In this document: piece by piece, positions 48,418 to 61,160 of the stretch | Layout of the letters: each line of letters opens with the position of its first letter | Position numbering within the stretch: the first letter of the stretch is position 1 | Position numbers and translations under genes: made by a program | The notes under the pieces: model-generated | What the model was told of the DNA's origin: nothing | Databases searched by the model: none | The model's input: the letters and a program-made list of their open reading frames with translations, nothing else | NCBI RefSeq assembly: GCF_034702125.1 | Contig: NC_085875.1 | Coordinates: 46,153,270-46,217,269, forward strand | Length of the DNA: 64,000 nucleotides | From: Engraulis encrasicolus | Taxonomy: Eukaryota; Chordata; Actinopteri; Clupeiformes; Engraulidae | Reading direction: 5' to 3'

Positions 48418-48735
48418 ATGGGTGAGCGGTTAGGGCGTCAGACTTGCATCCCAGAGGTTGCCGGTTCGACTCCCGACCCGCCAGGTTGGTGGGGGGAGTA
48501 ATCAACCAGTGCTCTCCCCCATCCTCCTCCATGACTGAGGTACCCTGAGCATGGTACCGTCCCACCGCACTGCTCCCCATGGGGCGCCACTGAGGGCTGC
48601 CCCCTTGCACGGGTGAGGCATAAAATGCAATTTCGTTGTGTGCAGTGTGCAGTGTTCACTTGTGTGCTGTGGAGTGCTGTGTCACAATGACAATGGGAGT
48701 TAGAGTTTCCCAATGGGCTTTCACTTTCACAACAT
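48418..48735 (+). repeat. Full-length tRNA-derived SINE
   Basis: Head 'tgggtgagcggttagggcgt' (A box) and GGTTCGACTCC (B box), then a body with 'ctccatgactgaggtaccct' and 'ccgcactgctccccatgggg', a second part 'aatttcgttgtgtgcagtgt', and an end 'cacaatgacaatgggagtt'. Similar in body plan to the SINE at 14-225 (gactgaggt-ccctgagca). Confidence 0.8.
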
Positions 48736-48936
48736 CCCACATCCACTATATCAACAGTTCGATTGTCCTCATCAATGATAGTGATGTCTGGTTTAGTTGC
48801 ATTCAGTCCATTAAAAGCAGTGGGGTCTGGCTTAGAGCAAACAGTGTGCAGTGTCCAATGTGCAATTAAACTAAAACATAGTTAGTAAGACATTACAATA
48901 ATCTCTCACACACACATACCAACACACATAAACAAC

Positions 48937-49090
48937 CCCTTCCACCAGCATCAACATCAAACACCATTTGGAAAACCATATCACAAGTGTACTGGCATGT
49001 CCTGCCGTTTGATTTGTTTTATGTTGATGTGTCCTAATGCCGCCGCCGCCGCTGCACAATACAATATAGCCAGGGCATTGCCCTACATTG
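48937..49090. repeat. Dispersed repeat, copy B
   Basis: Near identical to 32163-32320, with one extra GCC in the 'gccgccgccgccgctg' run and a longer right end 'cagggcattgccctacattg'. Confidence 0.8.
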
Positions 49091-49204
49091 CCCTAAAACT
49101 AACATACTCATACCAGGTGGGGTTGTCCGAGGTAGTGCCAAAGGAGAACTCACACTAAGACTCACTGCTAGGGATCTGGGTCTGACTAGGGCATCTAGTC
49201 CACA

Positions 49205-50855
49205 TGACACTTTCAGACCCACATTTACCTTGTGGGCGGTCAGTGAGTGGAGTGAATATGTCACCAGACAGGTACTGGTGGAACTTTGCCTACTCCAAAG
49301 ACTATCGCTAACACCTCCCTCTCAATGTGAGTGTAGTTTTTGTTCTACTTTGCTGTGAGTTCTAGATGCATAGGCGATGGGTTTTTCGTCGCCATCCGGC
49401 ATGACATGTGAGAGCACAGCTCTGACCCCATAGGGTGAGGCGTCACAAGTGAGACGGAGAGGCAGCTCAGGGTTGTAGAGTGGGCCACTGCTAAGGTTTT
49501 GGAGGCCCCATGCATAACTGGTCAGGAGGCCCCCCTCATAATTAAATAATAATAATATCAATCTACTAACTAATGAATAAATGTAGCAGCAAAATCAAGT
49601 CCACCAGTGTGCGGTGATCCTTCTTGCTTCCTTTGGATTACTGACGACTGCACTTGACCAGCACCTGGAACCTGGCTGTGCATAGGAGTTTCAGATTTTT
49701 GAGTAATAAATAAATGTTCTATAATATAATTCAATATTTTTTTCACAACTTTTTTTAGTCAATCTCAATTTAAGAGGCCCCAATTTTGGGGGCATAGTGG
49801 TTGGTGCCCTCAGCACTGGTTGGTGCCCTAAGCACTCTACTTACTCTGCTTATGTCTACTGTCGGCCCTGGCTGATGCACAGGCTGATCGTCCGCTACCA
49901 TTGAATTTTCTTTGTTGACCAGTTCATTCAACAGCTTTCGCACAGTGGCCAGCAGGGATGAAGCATCCATAACAGTTGAGCAGTCCTGAGAGAGATCGAA
50001 GTTGACTTACATCGCTTGGTGGTGCTGGTGCTTCCATGATGGTGCATACATTCTCTGGTGACTTGTGGAGCCCATCAGCGTCGATGATGTGGCCCAGGTA
50101 TTCCACGGACTCCTGGAAGAGGAGACATTTCTCTTGCTTTAGATGCAGGCCATATTCCTCTAGCCTGCTGAGGACAACATCGAGAGTTTTCAGGTGTGTC
50201 TGCTCGTGAGGACCACTGACAAGTATGTCGTCCAGATAGCCATGAGCAAAGGCGATTCTAGTGTCAGTGGGGGCCCCCCAAGAAAAACCCAAAAGAATAA
50301 ACATTCGAAAGAAATCGGCGCTATTTTAGTAGTTGAGCTGTTTTTCACCATGTGGCTCGGGGGCCCCAAGCGGCTGTCTGCCTAGCCTGGTGACAAGATG
50401 AGTATGCTGCAGGTCGAGTAGCACCTGGTCCATTGCCTTCTGGAACAAGACGGGCAATGACATTATACAAAACGGCAAGCGGTTGAAGCGAAAAAAATGT
50501 CCTTTCTGTGTTGAGACTGTCAGAAGCTTCTTGGAGCTCTCTTCTACTTCCATCTGTAGATATGCATCGGATGGATCCATTTTATTGAAGCGTTGACCTC
50601 CAGCGAGAGAAGCGAACAAGTCGTCAATACGTGGGATTCGATGCACAGAGCTGGGTTGAGGGAGACTTTGAAATCCCTGCAGTGTCTCACTGTGCCGTCC
50701 TTTTCCAGGCATCACTGGCATAGCCCAGTCATTATCCACCTCAAGTGAGATGATGCCAAGCTCAGTGAGGCATTTCTGCTCGGCCTCCACTCGTGGTCGA
50801 AGAGCATGGCACATTGCAGGGTGGGCATAATTTGGGTACACTGTTTGGTCTACAG
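49205..50855 (-). pseudogene. Broken Ty3/gypsy retrotransposon pol (RT and RNase H remnants)
   Basis: Three blocks on the minus strand in order. 50841-50385: reverse transcriptase N-terminal part (RIDDLFASLAGGQRFNKMD, SDAYLQMEVEESSKKLLTV, FFRFNRLPFCIMSLPVLFQ). 50270-49975: RT active site and thumb (HGYLDDILVSGPHEQTHL, QEKCLLFQESVEYLGHIID). 49480-49205: RNase H start (LRLTCDASPYGVRAVLSHV, KPIAYASRTHSKVEQ), with a frameshift then KFHQYLSGD. Blocks are separated by two inserts rich in 'ggggccccc'. No LTRs, gag, integrase or intact frame. YLDD is retained but the gene is dead. Confidence 0.88.
50271..50384. repeat. Insert inside gypsy reverse transcriptase
   Basis: About 114 bases bounded by 'gggggcccccc' and 'gggggccccaag' interrupt the RT frame. 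A second insert, 49481-49920, likewise bounded by 'aggcccccctcat' and 'aagaggccccaattttgggg', separates RT from RNase H. Confidence 0.6.
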
Positions 50856-50940
50856 CAGGAGTGGGGAACCTTTATCATTCGGGAGGCCACTTTAAATTCC
50901 TCCAAGGGCCGTTAAAGTCCTCCGAGGAACACAAACGAGG
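50856..50940 (+). repeat. hAT-derived repeat fragment
   Basis: 'acagcaggagtggggaacct' followed by 'gggaggccactttaaattcc' resembles a widespread vertebrate hAT-derived end ('cagggGTGGGGAAcct'). Confidence 0.4.
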
Positions 50941-53602
50941 ATTTACCCCTGCACTTTAGGCCTATATTGAAGGTGGCCACCTTAGCAACAGACCGCACCT
51001 TCTCTAGATCCCCTGAAGTATCACTTAATTTTATTGCAAATGTAATTTCTAAGATTCCTTTACAAAACATGTCATATTTCATGTAAACGGCTGTAAACGG
51101 ACCTCGAGACATAGGTTCCCCTCTCCTGACTAGAGAGAGTCTGGTTTTCACTCCTTTCATGGTGCCTATCATATGGGCTGGCATGCAATGCCGACTCTGG
51201 TCGGAGTCTAGCCTGGGTCATGTCCCTAACCCTGCCCCATCTGTCTCATGTCCCACTCTCTTCCATACTCTTGATTTTCCTATAATCAATAAAGACACGT
51301 CAGCCCTTGGAGAAAAAACAACAATGTTCTGACCAACTGTCCATTTCTACATTTTTTTTTACTGGGCGCCTCCACATGAAGCACAGGAGTAGAAAAGAAG
51401 GAGAAGGAGAGAGGAGGAGCACTTTGTTGAAAGTGCAGCACTTGCATTCTATGTTCATGTTGTGTGTGAATTTAGCTGTTAGTGTTTGTACGTTTACATT
51501 TAGTGTTTGTACGTTTGTAAGGAAAAGAAGTTTCAGTCTTTTGGAGAAATACTGTTGCAACCCCTGGTATGTGATTTCTACCAAACCTTTTGTATGCTTC
51601 TAACTTAAGCTAATAACAACTAGAAATGCTCTCAGAGAGTGCAGACCTCCACCAAGGAAGATAGAACATTTGACTATGTTACACCCTATTTTATTCAAGT
51701 TGTGTCTAGTGTTTTTCTGCCTTGTTTTTGTGGAGTTAGAAACTGAAATGCCAGAATACGCCCTATCCTGCAATGGTGAATAATCTTTTTTTTAAATCTT
51801 GGATCCGGATCGTGATGGATCACCACCAACATTTAATCACATCTTCCTTTTGCCAACAACTCCACAAAATGTCATCACAATCTGTGCTTTTTGAAAATCT
51901 TGCTGACAAACAATCAGACAGACAAACAAACGAACAGGACCAAAACATAACCTCCTTGGCTGAGGAAATAATTACATCATGCCAACCATTTTTTTAGACA
52001 GGTGTTAATCCGCTGGTTCTATGTTTAAGTACCATTGATTTCATTGAGAATGTAGCACCTCATTCATGCTGTGTGAAATTTAATGATTCATCGATGCTTG
52101 AAAGGATTCCTCATCACTGTATACTGCACCTTATCAATTCCTGCCTCTGAAATATTTACACTAATTAATAATATCATCTACTCCCTATAATTAATAGTGA
52201 AGTAAGTGTTACATAATCCCTTAATCTATAGTTACTTGATCAATAGCTAATCATGATCATGATGTTCCTGGAAACACCAGCCGCCCTATCCCATGAAAAT
52301 CCACTAGGCCTACAGCTGTTTAGGAAATATGGTATAAATGGCGTCCTCTTCTGGCAGGAGTTTGAACCTCACCGAGGCACTTTCAGAGCACTCTGATGAA
52401 GAGGGGGAGCGCCAACAAAGGCGCCAAGCAAGCCACCACAGCCAGAAGCCTTGGTCTCCTTCTACCTTGCCTTTTTAAGCTACCTTTCAGCAGATATTCT
52501 ACTACTACTCATCTAAGGTTTTCATTAAAAATAAATAAAATAAAATAATTACCAAAAAAAACCAAGAAGGACCCTATTTAATGGCAACATCTCCCAACAA
52601 ATGTCAAGCAGGCAAACAAAAGCTTATTGTTAAATTGTTATAATCCCTTCCCTCTACAAACAGTATTTGACTAAAGATAAATAAACCAAATCAACTTCAC
52701 TTCATGTCAGATTATTGCAAAAGACAAATCTTTGGCTTGGTCTTGTTTATCAGTCAGAGTGTTTATTGTGTAACAGATTTCCTCTTTGGGTGATTCCACG
52801 TCCTTTGTTTTATGAGTCAGTGGCAGCACGGTAGCGCTGTACTGACCACAGCTAGCCCCACTCACTTGGCAAGAGATTACCCCACCTGCCAGCAAGATTA
52901 GCCACACAAACTTATTGTTTGCCTTCATAGAGGTGCTTTGAATAAATGCAAATGTCAACGGCCGTCCTGAAATGGGGGGTGTTATTTTGAAATGAATGGA
53001 TCACCCTGTGAAGCTCCAGTGCATCTCTATGGACGAAGAGAAGAGAGGAGAAGAGAAGAGAAGGAGGGGGGGATGGGGCGTGATGATATGCTCTTTGTTT
53101 CTGTTCGAGATGGGCAATCACCATGTGTTGGAATGCCCCTCTGGACCCATCACTTGTCTCCACAAAGGATCATTCTCCCCTATTCGGAGATAGCGCTGTC
53201 TCTTTCCTCCTCGCATGTCTCTGTTTTCGATCATGCGTGTAGTGCCATGGTCTTTTTCTTTACATGACACTTGGAGTGGGTGGTGGCAGTAGTGTCACAT
53301 AGGTTAAGGGTGAGGGGTGGGAGGTCAGCATGTTGAAGGGGAGTATGCAGCATGGGAGAAATTTCAGGCAGATTCTCACACACACACACACACATAGACA
53401 GACATGCGTAATGAATGGGCACATAAAGGATTTTTTCCCCCTCATTAGGTATATGCTCCATCCTCGTCATAAAATATTTAAACAGCCATACAGGGCTCCG
53501 TTACCCGGCAGGCATCCTGCCTCCGCAATCTGTGCAGGGCACTCAGTTTTATTGTCTCAGGAGTGGTTATATGACACCACCGTTGTACTCATACGTTTCC
53601 TT

Positions 53603-53605
<3 letters not shown>

Positions 53606-53654
<49 letters not shown>
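53606..53654. repeat. (CT)n microsatellite
   Basis: About 24 CT units. 51300-53600 and 53660-54480 hold no recognisable gene or element. Confidence 0.95.
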
Positions 53655-53657
<3 letters not shown>

Positions 53658-54487
53658 GTCTGTCTCTGACTGTTTTTCAAGGGACATGGTTAGGAAAGTT
53701 AACTAAAAGATGTGTTAAGTGATGCACACACACAGTTTATGTGTGTCCATACATTGAGGTATCTTTGATTAAACACAGCACATGGATCATCAAGGAAATC
53801 AGTTTTGTCTACACAGCGTTTCATGTCTGTAAGTGACTGGAGAGCAGTTTTCTTTTAGGGAGGAAGTCTGTATCAAGTCAAGAAACCAGATGAGTAAATA
53901 AATCAGTCAGTAGTTTATGTCTCAGCGGAGATGGGGTCGCCGGTGGACCTATTGACTATTTGCTGAAAATACTTAACTACATCATAACAACATTGCTATG
54001 ACATTACAGAGAGCCTTAAGTAACAGATTAAGACAAAGTCATTACAATTGTGGTGACATAGGGTTATAACAGAGGCTCTGCGCTAAGGGGTTAATTTCAA
54101 TGGCTGGAGACCAGTTAAGGAGAACATTAAGCAGAACCGGTTTTCTCTGGAGAGAAGGTCGGTCTCAGGAGACCAATTTTGAAGACAAGTAAGAAGTTAG
54201 AAATAAGAAGTAGGAATAACTTTAAAAAACAACAACAAGGCAACAGCTTTTGGCTTAGTGGTGTTTCGTTTCGACTGGTATACTAATATGTGACTGGTTA
54301 AGGAGAAGATGAATCACATGCACTCTCCCAGAAGGGGAGGCTCTCGTCTCAGAGACTCAGATGAGATGAGTAAAAATGTAAAAAACAAAACAAAACATGT
54401 GATGCGAGGTGATGTGATGGGGCCTCTCTCCTCCCCAGCTGATTCAACGCTCATCACTCCTCCTCTCCCCTCCCTTTGTTCACACGA

Positions 54488-54535
54488 GGAGGAGGAGGGG
54501 GAGGAGAAGGAGGAGGAGGAGGAGGAGGAGGAGGG
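54488..54535. repeat. (GGA)n repeat
   Basis: Imperfect GGA/GAG triplets. Confidence 0.9.
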
Positions 54536-54749
54536 GTATAGAGCGGGGGTTGGAGCTAGCGGCCTGAGGACTGTGTGCGGGGGAAGGAGGATATACTACT
54601 AGCATCAGCTGGTTGCTGTTTTGGGGGGAGCATGATGGGGGTCTGAAGGATGAGTCCTTTGAGGGTATTGTTGATTCAGAGCTTTGTGGAGAAAGAACAG
54701 TTTCGTATGCGTGTTTCTGTTTCTTGTGTAGGGGAAGGAGTGGAGGAGA

Positions 54750-54751
54750 GA

Positions 54752-54811
<60 letters not shown>
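54750..54811. repeat. (GA)n microsatellite
   Basis: About 30 GA units; then 54812-56050 is AT-rich with no gene seen. Confidence 0.95.
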
Positions 54812-54815
<4 letters not shown>

Positions 54816-56058
54816 AGAAAGAGAGAGAAAGGAGAAAGGAGGCACTTAAAGAGATGGAGAGGGAAGAGCACAGCTGTTACACTTCTACATTTTTGGAGTG
54901 AAGAAACACTTTGGATGTTTTTGTTGTGCAATAATTTTAGTGGGAAATGGAACATATTAAAACATCTGTTTCAGGAAAATGTCCATATAGCTACAGAAAA
55001 TGGCTTTCTGTGTGGATCTGGTGATGCCTATGGCAAAAAAATGATTAAGAACTTATAAGAATTATTAGAAAATAGGCCTACATATTCTGTGTATGATTTA
55101 CTCCTGAAATTGGCCCCTTTTTGTGTTTTCTTATTATTATATGAACAATACAGTATATGAAGCACACAGAGAAAGTAGTTGTATCATTCACATTATCTGT
55201 AAATGCCATGTACAATTTGTACTTTATTCATACTAGTTTCATCTGTTTTCACTGTCATATAAAAATCTTTAAGAATTTGTAAAACTCGTACAAAACTTGT
55301 GTATGATTTTACGATATCCTTTCCATATGGGTGGGGCATTGTTAGCGTCTTTTAACATGCAAAGAGCTTATTTCTTAGGGTTTGGTTACTCTGCATTTGG
55401 TCACATCCATCACTTCCTTTGTTCTGCATGATTTACAGAAATGGTCAGTCATAGACAATTACATGCTAGTTTGTCAAAGTAGAAAATATTAGCTATGTAG
55501 AGTAAATATAAAGATTCGATTATATTTCACAGTTTTAAGGGCCTAGAATCCCTGTGTTGAACAATTATATCATAAAATTTATTTATGAGGATTTTCATGT
55601 TAAAGACAATCCTTCAAAGCCTTCAATAATGAGAAATGAGGCTATATTGACATGGGATATTTCTTTTTCTTCAAAACAGCATTACTGCGAAGAATTGAGC
55701 ATCTGACAAGAAAACCCACATAATCGTAGCTGCCACTGGAGTGAATGATGAAGCGCTTACGCAGCGCTCAACTTTTGATTGATTTTAATTCGCCCTCCCC
55801 CTCAACTGATGTTATCGACCACCAAGCCATGGTCATGGATGGAATGGCGTTTCAGGCATGTTTAAACGGTCTGACCAGACCATGTGTCTGGTCCGTTGGT
55901 CTAGCCAGCCAGTGGTCTATAGCCAGCGAGGTAATGGGGTAATGGTGACCCCTGTGTCAGCCCACTGTCTGACCTTTGCAGTGGTGGCGTGGGGTGACAG
56001 CTTGGAGCGGAGTGTGCAAGGGGGCATGCCAGACCTCAGGCCTGCACGAGACAACCAT

Positions 56059-56059
<1 letters not shown>

Positions 56060-56097
<38 letters not shown>

Positions 56098-56150
56098 GGG
56101 GGGTCATCAATCGTTTGCTAGCTTGTGCTGGGTGTGTGTGTGTGTGTGGT
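56060..56150. repeat. (TG)n with G-rich flank
   Basis: Two TG runs separated by a G9 run and unique sequence; a near-perfect tandem of about 57 bases, beginning 'ttcacactgagcacacacag', follows at 56588-56688. Confidence 0.85.
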
Positions 56151-57239
56151 GTGTGTACATACCGGGGGTGGGGTGGGGAGGGGGTATTATGGTGGGGGGT
56201 GGGGGTTGGTCAAGGCATGGCATCCCATTCAATTCTCAAACACACAAAACTCTTGAGGAGAAGCTGAGAACTCCAATAACCCTGTACCATGAAGTATCTG
56301 AATTACATCATGATTCACATTTTATTAACATTTAAAGAAGATCTGGGGAATGTGGTTGTCACACATTTTTAATGTTTAATAAGTGGGCCTATTGTACAGG
56401 AAATTTGTAAAAAAAAAAAAAAAATTGTACAGGAAAAGGCAAACAACCAATATTCCCCACTCCTCGGTTCTTTGTGTTTTTTTTTCTTTCAGTTTAGTAG
56501 CCTATGGGCTACACATTCTACGTGCTGCCTCTCCTCTCTCTCACCCCACTGTGAAGAGACAGGCAGCCCAGGCATCTCCTGCATAGCTTTCACACTGAGC
56601 ACACACAGGGGGAGAAAGGTAGAGGGCACTGGCCCTTCACACTGAGCACACACAGGGGGAGAAAGGTAGAGGGCTCTGGCCCTTCACAAATGTAAAGGCC
56701 CGTAATTAGCACCTAATTGGCAACTGGCTGCATGGCTGGAGTTCTCTTTTCTACGAACGCTCATAGAAAATGGTTTTGCATTCACAAACTACTAAAACGA
56801 TGAAATAAAGATAGGACTGCATTTATTTCGCATGTAGGCCTATAGGCAGAATAAGGGGGTGTATGGAAACCAGTATGTCAATTGATTTTAGTTTCATTAT
56901 TAAGTGTACCAAAGTCTGGCGCAGTAAATGGCATGAGACTGTGATCTTCCAAACCAAACTATTCTGTAGCCTCTATGCTGAAAGGATAATTTGAACATGT
57001 TAAATTACGCATTTCAACCTTTATGGATTTCATGTACAAAAGCTTCACATTTGTGCATTCATTCTATTTTCATAGCCAAACCACTAAATAAAAGGGCCAC
57101 ATCTTGCAGAAGCTATTCCTACATTTCCCTTCCTATGGAAAACCCCAAACATGCTTTGTGACCGCAAGGCAACGTATCGGTTAGTGGGCGTCGGCCCAGA
57201 AGGATATTCACTGCGGCTGTTCAATCATTGGCACTGGTT

Positions 57240-57345
57240 CTTTAAAACATAGGCGCGGCTGGAGGTTGTTGCCCGCCCCCTTTATGCAAATAACCTGTGC
57301 TGTTCTCCACAAAGCCAAAGACGCACTGGCGGGAAAAGTAGCATG
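57240..57345 (+). promoter_or_regulatory. mycl: Probable mycl promoter elements
   Basis: About 1 kb before the mycl start codon are, in order, a GC-rich CCCGCCCCC (57272-57280), a perfect octamer ATGCAAAT (57284-57291) and an E2F-type GGCGGGAAA (57328-57336). E2F sites are known in MYC-family promoters. No TATA box at a clear distance. These are motif matches only. Confidence 0.5.
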
Positions 57346-58344
57346 CGACATGCGTAAAAGAGAGTGGGCTGAAACAGACCTGCGAAAAATACCGGGGTGG
57401 ATTGGTTAAATTGTATCCAAGGCTTTTGGAAATCCTTTGCCGTTCGTTGGAATTTACTCGGGGACCTTGGGCAATTGTTTAGATTTGCACCATTCGTGGA
57501 CGTTTATGAATACCACCATTGGAGGATTACAAAGGACGACTTCTCAGGATACGTTGCAGCCAGTTACATACAGCTGACTTTTGTTGCGGATGTGCGTTTC
57601 TTTCCACAAGAGCTGCTCAATCTCGGTGCAACGGAGGACAGATGACCCGGTATATTTGTTACTTCTACTCCTTTTTAAAACAGCTAGACGCAACATGAAC
57701 CATAGTCCTACGAAATCTACATGAAGTTGTTGGACATTGTGTTCTATTGTTGTACGTGGGCTATTTAACAATTGGAGACTTGTTCAGGCAAGCCTTTGTG
57801 GATTATAAATCCACAAAGTCTTACCACGAGACAAGTCTCCCCAATGCGGTTTCGCTACGCGTAATGGTATCTCCTGACTACAATGTTTAGGTTTATGTTG
57901 CAGCATATGGTAGGTATGGGAGCGGTCGTAACTTATTGTGCCGCACTACCGGTAGTCGTAGACAGCGCAGTTTGTGTGTAAGATAATCGCAACGCCTACT
58001 TTTGCCGGTCAGTAGGACACAGTGTAACCTACAAAGTTGCGCCAAACACAAAACAAGTAGACGCATTATTTTTGGACTTTGCCTCTCGCTAGTGTTGAAT
58101 GCGTAACGAAAGTGCGTAACTACAGAACAAAGATGCTGAGCAATTTTATATTAACCAGTTTGCATACCACTAAGTGTTGTGAGTATTGTGTCCAATAGAC
58201 CACTCTGAAAATGTTCAGCTATGATTTGCCACAAGTATAACTTTGCTTGACGCACAATTATCTCGGTGAACTCTAAACATGATCTTTTATGTCCGTAGAC
58301 GGTGAGAAGTTGACAAGAACTGGAGTACCTCTTCCACTCCTGAG
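57345..58344 (+). other. mycl: Probable mycl 5' UTR exon and first intron
   Basis: Human MYCL has a non-coding first exon. Here a plausible acceptor (TTTATGTCCGTAG, ending 58298) precedes the coding exon, and a plausible donor GTAGGTATG lies at about 57910. The true first exon boundaries are not determined. In-frame TGA at 58303-58305 closes the frame upstream of the start. Confidence 0.4.
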
Positions 58345-58924
58345 ATGCCTGGAGCCAACGCAATAGCACCTTATCTTGAGAACTGGGAAATGGAGTGTGA
58401 TCGTTATCAACATTATTTTTACGACAGCCTTGACACGGAAGAAGATTTCTTTAAATCCACGGCGCCGAGCGAGGATATATGGAAGAAATTTGAACTCTTG
58501 CCCACCCCACCCATGTCTCCCACACGGACAGTCGATGCAGCGGCCGTGCTGCCACCACCCGACAAGCTAGGATGGGCATCCAAGCTTTTAACACAAGACG
58601 AGGACTTTGAGGAACGCTATAAAATCGACTCTAACGACATTTTTGGAAACCTCAGCTCCATTATTATTCAGGACTGCATGTGGAGCGGATTTTCTGCCAG
58701 TCATAGGTTGGAGAAAGTCGTGGGCGAGCGTGCGCTGATCAAACCGCTGCCCACGCAAACGAGTTCGACCACTGCAAAGGCTACTACCAACACTGTGACC
58801 GACACGACCGTCATCTGTGCGCCGGCGAGAGACTGCGTAAACCCAACGGCTGTCCTCAACATCCCCTGCAATAACCTTAAGAGACTGGCTTCCTCGGGGT
58901 CGGAGTCTCGTGCTGACTCGTCTG
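58345..58924 (+). CDS. mycl: mycl coding exon 2
   Basis: Residues 1-193 plus one base. ATG at 58345; in-frame TGA 14 codons upstream. Donor TCTG|GTAAGA. Carries Myc boxes 0, I and II, the transactivation and degradation part. Reading past the donor the frame closes at 58953. Confidence 0.95.
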
Positions 58925-60402
58925 GTAAGAAAATCGGTCATGCAGCAAACTAGATTAGGCTACCCTAGGCTACTTCGAGGGGGAATCTTAAAATGCCTCA
59001 ACAGGCGACGTAGCTTACGATTTTAAGTGGATCTCCTCGCAAGAAACGTCAAAGCCCACGCCTAAATATAACTGCACCAGTTTCAGACCTCGTGCACTCA
59101 CATGCCTCCCCCTCGCAGCTCATTTGCGCATATTGACAGATTGGCTAGAGACTTGGCCTAGTTGCCGACACACACCCTCGCGAACACATCCCTCACCACA
59201 TTCGGACACACCCTTTAATGGGGTGAATGACTGCACTGTGTCCTACAACTGAGCACAATTCACTTTCAACAGTCCGCTGTCTAATTTACATTAGACATTT
59301 GCAACTTCTTTGCACCCTTTTATATTCTTTACCATAATCAAATTGCAGAATTGGACATTATGAATGCCATTTGAATACGGTCATCAGTCTAATAGGGACA
59401 CGTGTTTTTGATATCCAGCGTTCTGCAGTAGGTTACCATTTTAAGTGTTTCAGCATTTTACTTTTCAACATCCTATTACTGTCTTGGTAGTGAATGATTT
59501 TAAACTGGGACTACAGTATGTACTTTATATCACATAAGCGTTATGCTTAAACATGCTTTACATAAAGCTGCTGATAAGGCCTGAATGAATGTGTACTTTC
59601 TCCGTAGTGGAGGCCTTAACGGGGCGTATCCTGAACTGCCCTGTTAAGAACTAGCGTACACCTCAGAAGCTCAGTGTGCTTATGAATGTACTTTTTTGAA
59701 TTTCCAGACGAGGATGATGACGAGGAGGACGAAGATGATGACGAGATTGACGTGGTGACTGTGGAGAGTCGGCCCAACAGGACGTTGGTCCCTGTCACCA
59801 TCACGGTCACCGGGGCGTCCCACGGGCCCGGCACCAAGCGCTTCCACGTGTCTGTGCACCGACAGCAGCACAACTATGCCGCGCCGTCCCCGGACAGCGA
59901 TCACGACGACGAAGACGACGACCTGGAGGAGCATGTGGAGGACCTTGACCCCGAGGAGGAGGAGGACGACCTGGACGATATCCCGTCCAGGAAGCGGCCT
60001 CACCTGGAGAGCCAGGAGCACCTGTCCTCCGCCTCCTCCTCGTCCTCCCCGAGCAGCCCTCACAGCTCCGACTCGGAGGAGGTGAGCGTGGGCGACCGGC
60101 GACGCAACCACAACTTCATGGAGCGCAAGCGGCGCAAGGACCTGCGCTCGCGCTTCCTGGCCCTGCGCGACGAGATCCCCAGCCTGGCCGACTCCAGCAA
60201 GACGCCCAAGGTGGTGATCCTGACCCGAGCCGTGGAGTACCTGCTCCAGCTGCACTCCCGCGAGCACGCCCAGGCGCAGGAGAGGAGGCGTCTGCGGGCC
60301 CGCCAACAGCAGCTGCTGAGGAGGCTCAGTTGCCTGAAGAAAGGCAAACCCATGTCTAGCAACAACACCACCACCACCACCTCCATCACCACGAACACTT
60401 AA
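58345..60402 (+). CDS. mycl: L-Myc transcription factor (whole gene, two coding exons)
   Basis: Nuclear MYC-family regulator that pairs with MAX on E-boxes. Exons 58345-58924 and 59708-60402 join (GT-AG) into 424 codons plus TAA; human L-Myc is 364 residues. Myc box 0 region 19-34, Myc box I KKFELLPTPPMSPTR (47-61) with the Thr/Ser phosphodegron, Myc box II IIIQDCMWSGFSA (106-118). Acidic runs lie at 194-204 and 257-286, a serine run at 300-312, the bHLH at 324-375 (basic region NHNFMERKRRKDLRSRF) and a leucine zipper to about 404, then a Thr-rich tail. MBIII-type sequence is not clear, typical of L-Myc. MYCL rather than MYC or MYCN is favoured by MBI/MBII spacing, length and the mfsd2a neighbour. 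Fish have two mycl copies; which one is not settled here. Confidence 0.96.
59708..60402 (+). CDS. mycl: mycl coding exon 3
   Basis: Begins after acceptor ...TGAATTTCCAG, in phase. Encodes residues 194-424: acidic stretch, NLS-like PSRKRPHLES, Ser-rich run, bHLH (RRRNHNFMERKRRKDLRSR, FLALRDEIPSLADSSKTPK, VVILTRAVEYLLQL) and zipper (heptad Leu in LLQLHSREHAQAQERRRL, QQLLRRLSCL). Stop TAA at 60400-60402. High GC at the third codon position here makes long shadow frames on the other strand. Confidence 0.96.
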
Positions 60403-61160
60403 GAGGGCACCCACAAAGATTCTAGAGCGCTGCATTCTAGAATCATGATGGACATTCTGGATGGTTTGGTTCTAGAGTCTTTGGGGGACCACTTTTAGTG
60501 ACAGCCTCCCCACCTTGACTTGACTATCCTTGCCAGAGCCGCCAGCCAGCCTCCTTGTCAAACTGCACACTCATGATGGAAAACAGAGACGTTGATGGCT
60601 GAGTCATAAATCAAAAGAACGATACCAAAAGTGAAAGTGGGGTCGAGGTGGAAACTGAACAGGGGACCATTTTGGGGGGGGGAAGCCGTTATGCACAGGG
60701 TTTTGCGACTCTGCTCATGTCATGTGGCGAGGTTGCTGGGACACTGGTGGTGTATGGAAGGTGTAGTCCATGTTTATCTGTCTGGCCATAGTTTATCGTT
60801 CTGAACGGACGGAATGGCTTTGTTTGCTGTGAACCATATATCTCTTATAGGCCTTGTTCAATGGGGTTGATTATTCCTGGTTCCAAGTTGGATTTTTTTT
60901 TTTAATGTGGGATGCTCATGTTGGCTGTGTGCTTATTAGATCTAAGCTTTGTATAGAAATCACTCTGAAACTTGCACATTTTTTTTCGTTTTGTTTAAAG
61001 GATTTCATCTGTACAAATTCCACTGTAAATACAGATTCTATTTGAGGACTACCTCCTGACTGTATAGAACTACAAGACTACTTAAGATGGATATATTTTG
61101 CTAAAAAATCACACCGCTCAGGTGTAAAAAATAAAAGCCACTACCATTACAACTGTCAGT
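60403..61160 (+). other. mycl: mycl 3' UTR
   Basis: AT-rich, no repeats, ending in a canonical poly(A) signal at 61130-61135 followed 20-45 bases later by a GT-rich stretch (gttctttttgttgttgtttc). Confidence 0.7.
61130..61135 (+). terminator. mycl: Poly(A) signal AATAAA of mycl
   Basis: AATAAA 728 bases past the mycl stop, with a T/G-rich downstream element. The first such hexamer after the stop. Confidence 0.7.

Noticed and set aside
57397..57645. 82-residue open frame before mycl
   Set aside because: It begins at GTG, not ATG, and lies in the probable 5' UTR; no family resemblance.
59680..60435. 251-residue open frame on the minus strand across mycl exon 3
   Set aside because: It is the complement of a GC-rich coding exon with strong third-position bias; it has no domain resemblance and the plus strand encodes a clear bHLH-zipper.
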